From: Atherinomorus stipes
Taxonomy: Eukaryota; Chordata; Actinopteri; Atheriniformes; Atherinidae
Assembly: GCA_023101725.1 (NCBI GenBank)
Contig: JALJCO010013696.1
Location: forward strand, 248,001 to 312,000
DNA: 64,000 nt
Direction of reading: 5' to 3'
The translations under genes and the position numbers were made by a program. The notes below the pieces were generated by a model that had not been told where the DNA came from, searched no databases, and saw nothing but the letters and a program-made list of their open reading frames with translations. Of the stretch, positions 33,101-43,711 are shown one piece after another. How positions within the stretch are numbered: position 1 is the stretch's first letter; each line of letters starts with the position of its first letter.

Positions 33101-34533
33101 TGGTTTATTGCTGCCAACGAGTGGTTTAGTAACAGAGTTCAACACCATTAATATAAGCATATTTACAAGAAAAGAATAGATAATAAATAGTTGTAGAGCT
33201 CGATTTATTTGCAATTAATTAAAATGAAATTTTAAGTGTTAAGTGGTAAACTCTCCAAGGCTAACAGAAACACCGAGACTCCGTCCCTCATTAACTATGT
33301 TGGATTACTATAAGATCGTAAATGGGTATTGATCATATTTTCTGTCCATACTTAAACATTACGAATGTCAATATAGTAAAATAAAGCTATATTTTACTGT
33401 AAATATATTAGCTTCTACCACATAACGCTAACATTTATTGACATTATTTAGCGATTGTTGTGGTTTTCCTAATGTTTAGAATGGCCCGCCAAGCACTTCC
33501 GGGAACTGTTTGAGGCTACATGCGGCCGGATTTTTGAACTTCCGTTGACGCCACTCTCTCTCTCTAGGCACTCTACTAACTAGGAGCCTCCGGTCGGCAG
33601 GCGGAGCTTCCGGTCTGCCGCATGTCAATCATAAGGATACGCCCTTAATTATGTGTAATTTGAAGAATAAATAACATCTAAACGAATGAGTTATAAAAAT
33701 ATTCACCCCCCTCACAGTTGACATGAAGGTAAACTTGACCTAATAAACCTAAAATGATTTTTTGAACCAGGCTGTAAACCTGTTTATTTCTGCTGTGAAG
33801 TCGGCGTTTTTAACATGGGAGTCTATGGGGATTTGCTCGCTCTTGGAGCCAGCCCCTAGTGGATGAAGGGAGGATTACACTATTTACAACAAGGAAGAGA
33901 GCTTCACTGTTCTGAGGCGGAGTTTGCCCCTTGGTTGGAACATGAGGGAGAACCTTGATAGGAACCATGTTTGATCATCTGAGACACATTTATGCCCCAG
34001 ATCATCTGATACAAACTGAGGTTTCTCATCTTTTTTATCAAAGCTGTTATAAAGCTGTCTCTCCCTTTTCCTTGTTTAGCTTTTGTTGAAGTACAGCCGG
34101 ACACTTTAGTGGACGGACCATCCATGAAAGTGTCCGGGCGGCAGCCGCATATTGTGCTGCTGTACTCTGCAGCTGTATCTGGTCATTAAATCAGTATAAA
34201 TCATCACTTTTGGACGTCTCAGAATGGTTCTGCATTGGGGGCGTGCACCGCTGTGGTGGATTTGATCATGAACTGGTACACGACTCATGTCTCTGCAGAA
34301 CGGCCGACTCACGACAGCAGATAGGAGCAAAGGGCTCCGGCTCTCTCCGGCTGATCCTCTCCGTCCAAGCCGTCCACGTTCCAGCTGAGCAGCGACAGCG
34401 TGTGGTCCTCGCTGCTTCTGCAGACATCATCTTCCTCACATCTGCCCGGCTGTAGAGGCCTGCTCCCCGCAGCCTCCCCCCCGCCTGCTGCGGAGCCGCA
34501 AGCCTTTTCCTCCGCTGCACCGTCTCCCTCCAT
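20916..34533 (-). CDS. tdp2: Tyrosyl-DNA phosphodiesterase 2 (TDP2), five coding exons
   Basis: TDP2 is a nuclear Mg-dependent phosphodiesterase of the exonuclease/endonuclease/phosphatase fold. It hydrolyses 5'-phosphotyrosyl links left by trapped topoisomerase II. Exons join 34313-34533, 30506-30600, 28992-29110, 28750-28920 and 20916-21197 on the minus strand: 888 nt, 295 residues, stop TAG. Introns are GT-AG with phases 2, 1, 0, 0. The four catalytic motifs are present: LSWNVDG (Asn52), VLLQE (Glu84), GGDTNLRD (Asp195) and SDHW (His285). The protein is shorter than human TDP2 (362 residues as I recall) and shows no N-terminal UBA domain. A TGA lies eight codons upstream of the ATG in frame, which supports this start, though an upstream exon is not excluded. 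Intron 4 is almost entirely satellite DNA. Which teleost tdp2 paralogue this is remains open. Confidence 0.94.
21406..28670. repeat. ~7.3-kb satellite of 25-26-bp units filling TDP2 intron 4
   Basis: The unit is agaacctttaatcccagtca plus gcatc, or ccatc/gcttc, with or without an extra t that makes tctaga. I estimate about 280 copies. Variants (CATCAG or CATCTAG; CAGC, CACC or CGGC) are interspersed, with block repeats visible, for example around 25690 and 26350. Confidence 0.97.
28750..28920 (-). CDS. tdp2: TDP2 exon 4
   Basis: 171 nt between acceptor gtggatgcag and donor gtgggt. It encodes residues 146-202 with QKLCLMTSHFESCKENAGER and VTVLFGGDTNLRDAE, including catalytic Asp195. Confidence 0.96.
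28992..29110 (-). CDS. tdp2: TDP2 exon 3
   Basis: 119 nt between acceptor aatcacag and donor gttggt. It encodes GGETGYFTGMLLRTSRLTLL and DSEVVAFPNTHMRRNLLVAQ, the core beta strands before the LCLMTSH segment. Confidence 0.95.
29200..29940. other. TDP2 intron 2, interspersed-repeat remnants
   Basis: The 29230-29335 part resembles one arm of the palindrome at 36980-37245 (tttctgcatcactctgac). From about 29560, a ggtagcgtccgtccgtccgt segment belongs to a common fish repeat type. No coding signal. Confidence 0.45.
29955..30310. repeat. 20-bp tandem repeat in TDP2 intron 2
   Basis: About 17 copies of aggtccagacagaagctcag with gga/gaa substitutions. Twenty is not a multiple of three, so all plus frames read through with a repeating peptide; none is a gene. 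Confidence 0.95.
30506..30600 (-). CDS. tdp2: TDP2 exon 2
   Basis: 95 nt between acceptor tctcctcag and donor gtaacc. It encodes SYSPDVVLLQELIQPYKRFL and then HTRLASTYTFIE, including catalytic Glu84. Confidence 0.95.
30648..30865. repeat. 17-bp tandem repeat in TDP2 intron 1
   Basis: About 13 copies of gttctaggatcagagag, ending roughly 70 bp before the hAT-like element. Confidence 0.94.
30934..33933 (+). mobile_element. hAT-like 708-bp element, copy 2, inverted relative to copy 1 and split
   Basis: Ends catagactgtatata and, inverted, caaggggcaaactcc match copy 1 in the opposite orientation. After removing the nested insert (2284 bp) and one 8-bp duplication, exactly 708 bp remain, the length of copy 1. 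Flanks gttgttcc and gttggaac match at only five of eight positions, so its own target duplication has decayed or it arrived differently. Confidence 0.85.
31292..33575. mobile_element. 2284-bp TIR transposon nested in the hAT-like element
   Basis: Perfect 32-bp terminal inverted repeats start tagagtgcctagagagagag and run to gtggcgtcaac. The 8-bp duplication ctaactag flanks it (31284-31291 and 33576-33583), and copy 1 shows the empty site with one ctaactag. No complete transposase is read inside; a 70-codon frame at 32128-32340 and a patch around 32460-32690 are the only candidates. The superfamily is undecided (8-bp duplications fit hAT, P or Merlin). Confidence 0.85.
34313..34533 (-). CDS. 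tdp2: TDP2 coding exon 1
   Basis: 221 nt, ATG at 34533-34531, donor gtgagt. The first ~45 residues are low-complexity (MEGDGAAEEKACGSAAGGGE start). The catalytic fold then begins at LSLLSWNVDGLDGEDQPERA. The region is GC-rich and probably close to the promoter. Confidence 0.9.
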
Positions 34534-34539
34534 GTCAGC

Positions 34540-35191
34540 ACAGACGACTATAATGCTGAGTCATGGCTGGACGCCACGCCTCAGTCTCATTTTCCACGAG
34601 CACGTCACATGTCCTCCCTGCTTCCCACTGCACAGACACTTCCTGGGTTTTCTTCCCCCCGTGGAGCCAAGCTGCACCTCGTTACTGCGGAAATGAAGCA
34701 CAGAACAGCTTTAAACGTACAAATGTTGCTCTTTCAGTCAAGTTTTGCACACAAATGATTTCTATGTTGGTATCTGAACCTTCCAGAACCTGAGAGAACG
34801 TCTTAGTGAATGACAAACAAAACGTGCGTCATAGACGGTGAAGGTGGGTGTACTCGCCTATCTGGTGCCCTCTCCAGGATGTTCCCTGATATTATTTAAA
34901 GTTCAGGGAGCCATCGGGTGTGTATGAGGTGGAATGGGCGGTCTTTGGGGTTTTCAATACAACCCCCCCTTTTCCCGCATACTTTTGTCCACAGCAGCTT
35001 CCCATCAGGCCTCGCTCATGGAGAAAACCATACGAGCCCCAAACACCAGATCTGAATGTGGTCCAGCACAGATCCAGACTGTCCGACACAGAACTCGTCA
35101 TCACAACCGTTCATCAAAGTCATTAAATGAGATGGTGCCCACGGCTCGGTGCACACCTGTACAGTTTGCTTCAATACAAGTGTATACGTAC

Positions 35192-35242
<51 letters not shown>

Positions 35243-36970
35243 TGGTGGTAGCTGCATTAATAAGCAGTTTATAAGCACTTAGCTAACATTATTATTCACT
35301 AATATTATTAACTAAAATTGGCTTTTGCCCACTGGCTACATTAGTGAAGATATTAGTGGAGCAAAAGCATTCTTTTAATATAACTGGCAATGGTCCGGTG
35401 CCAACACTGCTGTCTGATTATTTCACTGCTTAAATGACAAAATAATCTACGGAATTAGAGGATTAGGGTCATTGAAGAAAAAAAGTCAGAATCATAGCAA
35501 TAATTTAAAAAAAAAATCTGAAGCCTAATATTAAAGTCAGAACTCTGATTTCTTCAGAAAATGAAAAAAAAAATAGAAGATTTATTTTTCAATCGTTTTT
35601 CATTTATGAAAAAAGTCCAAATTAATTTATTTTTCTTTTTGGGGGGTGGTGGTGGTGGTGGGGTGTGGGTTTAAAAAGAAAATTTAAAAAAAGGGAAATC
35701 AAGAACATCGACACTTTCAGGTTTCTCACTGGTCAACTTTGCAAGAGTACCAAAGTACAACTTTGAAAAAAAAAAAGCGGAACCTTTGAATCACGCTGTT
35801 GTTTCACATCGGTGTCGGAACCGTTTGTAAACAAACAAGCAGCAGCTCTGCTTTTAGTTATGTGGCTCTTTTAAACACGATGAGACTGGTTTTTACACAT
35901 GTTCCTGCAGTTTTAGATGTTTTATGTCCGGAAAAGCCGCTGACGTTCCTCTAGTTTGGTTTCCAGCGGAGGAGGAGGCTCGGTGGAAGGTGGGTAAATG
36001 GTCTAATTAGTATAAAATCAGGCTATTTTAACTCACTGTGTCAGCGACATGGTCGCCGAAGGGACGAATTGTTACTATAGATATATAGTATTTCAATAAA
36101 GAGGTATTATTTCCATACATTTACTGTCAAACTTTAAAATGTCCTATTTTTAAATTGAGTCTGGTGGCTTCCAGTTCTGCCTCCTGCACGTGAACCGCCG
36201 CGTCTCCACTCGCGTTAATGAGAGTATCCAGCGGTAATAAAGGCACCAGTCAGGCGCGTTTATGCCTTCCAAACCAGCATGAGTCAGCACACCGTCTGCG
36301 GAGTCACCTCCGAGCTCCTAACGGGGAATGGCGGGTTTATTTCCCGGGAAACAGGAGCTGTCCCGCGGTCTGCTCCCGGTGATTCCGCGGCGCCCTCCCC
36401 GGCGCGTGGAGCCGATCCCAGACCGGATCTGCGGGACTTTCCCTCGCGGAGAGCGGTGCAAAACGCCGCCGAATAGCTGAGCTTGGCTTTGGCTTCAGCA
36501 TGAAAGGCGGAGGTTGTCTAAAGATGCTTTTTACACGCGCGTCATCATCTCACCACGTCAGAGAGCTTTTTCTCCTCTGTCATCTGCACGGGCGGTTCCT
36601 GACTCTGGAGGGTAGCAGAGGGATTATCATCGATACACATTGATATTGATACTAATACAAGTATTATTATTGATGGATAACTGAAATGTGCAATTGAAGT
36701 TAATATTTCCTGGAATGACGTAAATATCCTGAATGTACTTCATGTAATGACTGTTGCTTTTCTGTGGAAACTTCTAACTTTCTATTGGCTTTATGAAGAT
36801 ATGAACTAGAGATGCTCTGATCCGATATCAGCTCTGATATCGGCTCCGATATCGACTAATTACCTGGAGGAATGAGGCTGATCCAGGCATTTTCTTTTTT
36901 ACTCCGGATAGGCTGCCGACCGTCGCAGTCGTTGCCAGAAAAAGCAGTCGGCTGATCGATCCGCTTCCAG
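34540..36970. other. Divergent intergenic region next to TDP2
   Basis: GC-rich sequence continues from TDP2 exon 1, followed by AT-rich intergenic DNA. A CpG-rich patch at about 36170-36480 could be a promoter or a noncoding first exon of NHEJ1, but I see no certain splice or coding signal. Confidence 0.35.
35195..35237. repeat. (TA)n microsatellite
   Basis: About 40 bp of uninterrupted atat. Confidence 0.97.
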
Positions 36971-36979
36971 CAGAGCTTT

Positions 36980-37245
36980 TTTTCCAACCTGGATCTTATT
37001 TCCAGGAGTTTCTACATGTATTTACTCACCGGTGAAGTTTCTGCATCACTTTGAGTCCTTTGGAAGATATTACGCTGAGTCAGCCTTCAGTAGGCAGAGA
37101 CGGGGCAGCATCTCTATCATGATACTGGATGTTCAAAGGCTGACTCAGCGTAATATCTTCTGAAGGACTCAAAGTGATGCAGAAACTTCAGCGGTGAGTA
37201 AATGCAGGTAAAAACTCCTGGAAATAAGGTCCAGGTTGGGAAAAG
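36980..37245. repeat. Large imperfect palindrome, arms of about 115 bp
   Basis: The left arm (36980-37095) and right arm (37132-37245) are inverted copies: gatattacgctgagtcagcc on the left is matched by ggctgactcagcgtaatatc on the right, with a loop of under 40 bp. A related single arm occurs at 29230-29335. Confidence 0.85.
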
Positions 37246-37729
37246 GAAACTTGTCCTTTTAATCTGACCGACACGGTGAGAAAAGTGACCGAGAGCACGA
37301 CGAGCCGACTCCAGACCTGGTGTCACCGCTGCAGCAGGCGGTGCTGGTCTATATCTGGCCCCAAAACACGAAAACCAGGAGTGACGGACGATTTCTCAAG
37401 TCGAAGATGCGTAAAAGCTGCTGCTGCTGTTAGCAGAGAGCGAGGACGGCTAGCTAAGGTCCCGATGCAATGCCAAACGTGCGTGAGAGTTTGCATCGTG
37501 TCCGCTCCTCATCGGGTTTGTTTGTCAAAACTGCTCCAAAATGACGTTCCAATATGTGGGTGGTTGACAAATAACACAATTCTGACTGTCCGTGTGTCAC
37601 AGAGCGATAAAAGTGCACATTTTTAAAGAACATATGCTAATGTTGTTTCTCTGACAAGTTAAAGTACAATATCATTAAATGTGGTGGTTTTACGATTTCT
37701 ACCTAGAATTTTGATCCAAACATCAAAAA

Positions 37730-39055
37730 TGTCATATGGTGTGACTGTCCGGCACATGTGTGCCCTCAGAAATAAGAGCATAAATTCCAAATATTTATAA
37801 ATATTTTATAGTTCTCTGGTGCATATAAAATGATAATGTGTTATCAATACCAACATAAACTGTTGATGTCTACGCACAATGTCAAAAAGAGTTATGACCA
37901 AATACTTTTTGTCTGCAAAATGGTCATCATATGGTGTGACACCCTAATGTGTTTTTTGAACAGGCAATAATTCGGACATATTAATGATGAAGAGGACCAC
38001 ACCTGACCAGGAAGTCACCAGGAGTAACATTTCTAGAATGACGTACAAAGTCATGACATGAGTTTTACACATTTGATTTAAAGTTGAAACGCCATGAATG
38101 TGACATCGCTAACATTGGTCAGTGTTTTTTGTCTTATGGTGTGACATCATTTTCTTAAAAAATAAATATTTCTCACAGATTTTACATATTAATTCTTAAA
38201 AATCAATGTTGCCATGTGGCTACTTACATGGTAACTTTTGACTGGCTGTTTTAGTTTGCTAATATATTAGCTTGACTGATCAGAATATCATATGGTGTGA
38301 CAAATGTTTCATGTGGTGTGACCGGGAAAACCAGTCACACTATCTGACACATCTGTCACTCCACATGATATTCACTTTACTTTACATTCATATTTATGTA
38401 AAAGCTTTGAAAGACAATATCTATATGATAAATTATCCATTTTCCAATTTTTTTGTTCAGTCCAACCATATTTTACAGCAGGAGTGCTGAACTCAAGTCC
38501 TTGGGAGCTACTATCCTGCAACTTTTAGAGCATCCCTCCTCCAACACGCCTGAATCACATAAATGGCTGTTTACCAAACCTCTGCAGAGCTGACTGACAT
38601 GTACGGGGTTTTTTAACCATGTGATTGCAAAACCCCCACATGGTTCAAGCATGCGCAAACACAGCATGTGTCACAGAAACCATCAGTGTTTACAAGCTCA
38701 TTTTTCACTACTGATCTGATTGTGAAAAGGTTTAAACCACATTCTTGATCGGATTAAAAATTATTTTTGATGGAGGCCAATCGGATCACTTGACATGTTT
38801 ACATGACACATTTTTATTCTGATCGGCATTTGGCGATTTGATTGATTCAAAAGTCTTCATGTAAACTCATTGAGTTAGTGTTTATATTGAACCATTAAGG
38901 TTATGTGGATGCTTTTTTCTATATTTGAAATGTTTGATCTGTTTTCTTAATGGTTTGTGTGATAAATGCATCTAAAAACACATTTTCATTAACATATCAT
39001 GGTGCACTGCTGTTTATTATATGGTGTTACACTTATGTCATTTGGTGTGACGTTG
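37730..39055. repeat. Region with dispersed catatggtgtgac motif
   Basis: The motif or a close variant occurs near 37734, 37928, 38134, 38289, 38309, 39018 and 39039, all on the plus strand and irregularly spaced. No coding frame is recognised. A common fish repeat (tccctcctccaacacgcctg) lies at about 38480-38600. Confidence 0.6.
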
Positions 39056-39107
39056 ACAAATGTGAGTAAAAAACAACTTTGTTAGTAGTAATTCAACTAG
39101 TAGTAGT

Positions 39108-42100
39108 GAAAATGGCACACACGGCACATGTTCGTAACCATTCCCCACGGCACACGTCCGTAACCCTTCCACACGGCGCACGTCCGTAACCCTTCCACAC
39201 GGCACACGTTCGTAACCCTTCCCCACCCGCACACATCCGTAACCCTTCCACACGGCACACGGCCGTAACCCTTCCCCACCCGCACACGTTCGTAACCCTT
39301 CCACACGGCACACGTCCGTAACCCTTCCCCACCCGCACACGTTCGTAACCCTTCCACACGGCACACGTCCGTAACCCTTCCCCACGGCACACGTCCGTAA
39401 CCCTTCCCCCCCCGCACACGTTCGTAACCCTTCCACACGGCACACGTCCGTAACCCTTCCCCACGGCACATGTCCGTAACCCTTCCCCACCCGCACACGT
39501 CCGTAACCCTCCACCCCGCCCCCTTCCCCACTGCACACGTCCGTAACCCTTCCACACGGCACACGTCCGTAACCCTTCCACACGGCACACGTTCGTAACC
39601 CTTCCCCACCGCACACGTCCGTAACCCTTCCACACGGCACACGTCCGTAACCCTTCCACACGGCACACGTCCGTAACCCTTCCACACGGCACACGTCCGT
39701 AACCCTTCCCCACCCGCACACGTCCGTAACCCTTCCCCCACCCGCCCGTCCGTAACCCTTCCCCACCTGCACACGTCCGTAACCCTTCCCCACCCGCACA
39801 CGTCCGTAACCCTTCCCCACTGCACACGTCCGTAACCCTTCCACACGGCACACGTCCGTAACCCTTCCACACGGCACACGTTCGTAACCCTTCCCCACCC
39901 GCACACGTCCGTAACCCTTCCACACGGCACACGTCCGTAACCCTTCCCCACCCGCACACGTCCGTAACCCTTCCACACGGCACACGTTCGTAACCCTTCC
40001 CCACCGCACACGTCCGTAACCCTTCCACACGGCACACGTCCGTAACCTTTCCCCACCGGCACACGTTCGTAACCCTTCCACACGGCACACGTCCGTAACC
40101 CTTCCCCACCCGCACACGTTCGTAACCCTTCCCCACCCGCACACGTCCGTAACCCTTCCCCACGGCACACGTTCGTAACCCTTCCACACGGCACACGTCC
40201 GTAACCCTTCCCCACCCGCACACGTTCGTAACCCTTCCACACGGCACACGTCCGTAACCCTTCCACACCCGCACACGTTCGTAACCCTTCCACACCCACA
40301 CACGTTCGTAACCCTTCCCCACCCGCACACGTTCGTAACCCTTCCACACGGCACACGTCCGTAACCCTTCCCCACCCGCACACGTTCGTAACCCTTCCAC
40401 ACGGCACACGTCCGTAACCCTTCCCACACCCGCACACGTTCGTAACCCTTCCACACCCACACACGTTCGTAACCCTTCCCCACCCGCACATGTTCGTAAC
40501 CCTTCCACACGGCACACGTCCGTAACCTTTCCACACGGCACACGTTCGTAACCTTTCCACACGGCACACGTCCGTAACCCTTCCCCACCCGCACACGTTC
40601 GTAACCCTTCCCCACCCGCACACGTCCGTAACCCTTCCCCACCCGCACACGTCCGTAACCCTTCCCCACCCGCACACGTCCGTAACCCTTCCCCACCCGC
40701 ACACGTCCGTAACCCTTCCCCACCCGCACACGTCCGTAACCCTTCCCCACGGCACACGTTCGTAACCCTTCCACACGGCACACGTCCGTAACCCTTCCCC
40801 ACCCGCACACGTCCGTAACCCTTCCACACGGCACACGTTCGTAACCCTTCCACACGGCACACGTCCGTAACCCTTCCACACGGCACACGTTCGTAACCCT
40901 TCCACACGGCACACGTTCGTAACCCTTCCACACGGCACACGTTCGTAACCCTTCCACACGGCACACGTTCGTAACCCTTCCACACGGCACACGTTCGTAA
41001 CCCTTCCACACGGCACACGTCCGTAACCCTTCCACACGGCACACGTTCGTAACCCTTCCACACGGCACACGTCCGTAACCCTTCCCCACCCGCACACGTC
41101 TGTAACCCTTCCCCACCCGCACACGTTTGTAACCCTTCCCCACGGCACACGTTCGTAACCCTTCCACACGGCACACGTTCGTAACCCTTCCACACGGCAC
41201 ACGTTCGTAACCCTTCCACACGGCACACGTCCGTAACCCTTCCACACGGCACACGTCCGTAACCCTTCCACCCGCACACATCCGTAACCCTTCCCCACGG
41301 CACACGTTCGTAACCCTTCCACCCGCACACATCCGTAACCCTTCCCCACGGCACACGTTCGTAACCCTTCCACCCGCACACACCGCCCTCCACACGGCAC
41401 ACGTTCGTAACCCTTCCACACGGCACACGTCCGTAACCCTTCCCCCACCCGCACACGTCTGTAACCCTTCCCCCCCGCACACGTTTGTAACCCTTCCCCA
41501 CGGCGCACGTCCGTAACCCTTCCACACGGCACACGTCCGTAACCCTTCCCCACGGCACACGTTCGTAACCCTTCCACACGGCACACGTTCGTAACCCTCC
41601 CCACCGCGCCGTAACCCTTCCCCACGGCCACGTCGTAACCCTTCCCACGCACGTCCTAACCCTTCCACACGGCACACGTCCGTAACCCTTCCCCACCGGC
41701 ACACGTCCGTAACCCTTCCACACGGCGCACGTTCGCCCTCCACACGGCCACGTCCGTAACCCTTCCACACGGCACACGTCCGTACCCTTCCAAACGGCAC
41801 ATGTTCGTAACCCTTCCCCACGGCACACGTCCGTAACCCTTCCACACGGCACACGTTCGTAACCCTTCCACACGGCACACGTCCGTAACCCTTCCCCACG
41901 GCACACGTCCGTAACCCTTCCACACGGCTCACGTTTGTAACCCTTCCACACGGCACACGTCCGTAACCCTTCCACACGGCACACGTTCGTAACCCTTCCA
42001 AACGGCACACGTTCGTAACCCTTCCACACGGCACACGTTCGTAACCCTTCCACACGGCACACGTCCGTAACCCTTCCCCACCCGCACACGTCCGTAACCC

Positions 42101-42708
42101 TTCCACACGGCACACGTTCGTAACCCTTCCACACGGCACACGTTAGTAACCCTTCCACACGGCACACGTTCTGTAACCCTTCCCCCACCGGCACACGTTC
42201 GTAACCCTTCCACACGGCACACGTTTGTAACCCTTCCCCACGGCACACGTTCGTAACCCTTCCCCACGGCACATGTTTGTAACCCTTCCACACGGCACAC
42301 GTTCGTTACCTTTCCCCACGGCACATGTTTGTAACCCTTCCCCACGGCACACATTAGTAATCTTTCCACACAGCACACGTTCTTAACCCTTCCACACGGC
42401 ACACGTTCTTAACCCTTCCACATGGCACACGTTCGTAACCCTTCCCACACGGCACATGTTTGTAACCCTTCCACATGGCACACGTTCGTAACCCTTCCCA
42501 CACGGCACATGTTTGTAACCCTTCCACACGGCACACGTTCGTTACCCTTCCCCACGGCACATGTTTGTAACCCTTCCCCACGGCACACGTCCGTAACCCT
42601 TCCACACGGCACACGTTCGTAACCCTTCCACACGGCACACGTCCGTAACCCTTCCCCAAGGCACACGTTCGTAACCTTTCCCCACGGCACATATTCGTAA
42701 GCTTTCCA
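39108..42708. repeat. ~3.6-kb satellite of 26-bp units
   Basis: The unit is close to cgtaacccttccacacggca plus cacgtt, with ccacccg/ccacggc and tccgt/ttcgt variants; about 135 copies. The unit is not a multiple of three and lacks minus-strand stops, so all minus frames stay open for hundreds of codons (up to 1066). These are not genes. Confidence 0.96.
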
Positions 42709-43390
42709 CCGTGTACCGTGCTGTACCGCGCTGTACTGTGCTGAACTGTGCTGAACTGTGCTGTACGGTGCTGTACGGTGCTGTACCGCGCTGTACCGCG
42801 CTGTATCGTGCTGTACGGTGCTGTACCGCGCTGTACCGCGCTGTATCGTGCTGTACGGTGCTGAACCGTGCTGAACCGTGCTGTACGGTGCTGTACGGTG
42901 CTGTACCGCGCTGTATCGTGCTGTACCGCGCCGTACCGTGCTGTACGGTGCTGTACGGTGCTGTACCGCGCAGTACCATGCTGTACCGTGCTGTACCGTG
43001 CTGTGTTGTGCCGCGCTGTTCCGTGCTGTACCGTGCTGAACTGTGCTGAACTGTGCTGAACTGTGCTGAACGGTGCTGTACGGTGCTGTACCGCGCAGTA
43101 CCATGCTGTACCGTGCTGTACCGTGCTGAACTGTGCTGTACCGTACTGAACTGTGCTGTACGGTGCTGTACGGTGCTGTACCGCGCTGTACCGTGCTGTA
43201 CCGCGCTGTACCGCGCTGTACTGTGCTGTGTTGTACCGTGCTGTACCGTGCTGAACTGTGCTGTACGGTGCTGTACGGCGCTGTACCGTGCTGTACCGTG
43301 CTGTACCGTGCTGTACCGCGTTGTATATAGCGCTGTACCGTGCTGTACCGCGCTGTACCGTGCTGTACCGTGCTGTACTGTGCTGTACCT
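42709..43390. repeat. 10-bp-type minisatellite upstream of NHEJ1
   Basis: About 65 copies of ctgtaccgtg with ctgtaccgcg, ctgtacggtg and ctgaactgtg variants. It ends about 140 bp before the NHEJ1 start codon. Confidence 0.96.
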
Positions 43391-43528
43391 AACTGTAACT
43401 AATTGTGTCCAGAGTTTTACCAAGTCCTGATGGTCTGTCGGTATGGGTGCTGGTATCACTTCCAGGTGTCCTGGCCAGCAGGAACCTGCGGGCCATCGCC
43501 GTCAGGTGTCCTGTCCCTGCTGTCCGCC

Positions 43529-43711
43529 ATGGCGTCCGTTTCCTCTGAGGACGGCCTCCTGCAGCTTCCCTGGCTTCCTGTGACCATCAGCGGCCACCGG
43601 CTCCTCAGCAAGAGCTGGTTCGGGGAGACGGCGTACCGCGTCCTGCTGACGGACATGCGGTGTGTGTGGGAAGAGAGGATGGAGGCGGCGGACATCCAGC
43701 GCAGGGCTCAG
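43529..43711 (+). CDS. nhej1: NHEJ1 first coding exon
   Basis: 183 nt, residues 1-61, from MASVSSEDGLLQLPWL to ADIQRRAQ, donor gtaggc. The 5' boundary and any noncoding exon 1 are unresolved; tcacttccag at about 43464 is a possible acceptor. Confidence 0.92.

Noticed and set aside
36279..36476. 65-codon CpG-rich frame as a small gene
   Set aside because: No homology recognised and no splice partners; more likely a CpG-rich regulatory patch.
39038..42293. Minus-strand open frames of 851-1066 codons as a giant repeat protein
   Set aside because: They are three frames of one 26-bp satellite that lacks stops; no frame is preferred and unit variants do not respect codons.
39108..42708. Interstitial telomere sequence because of repeated taaccc
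   Set aside because: The taaccc is part of a 26-bp unit; there is no (taaccc)n tract.
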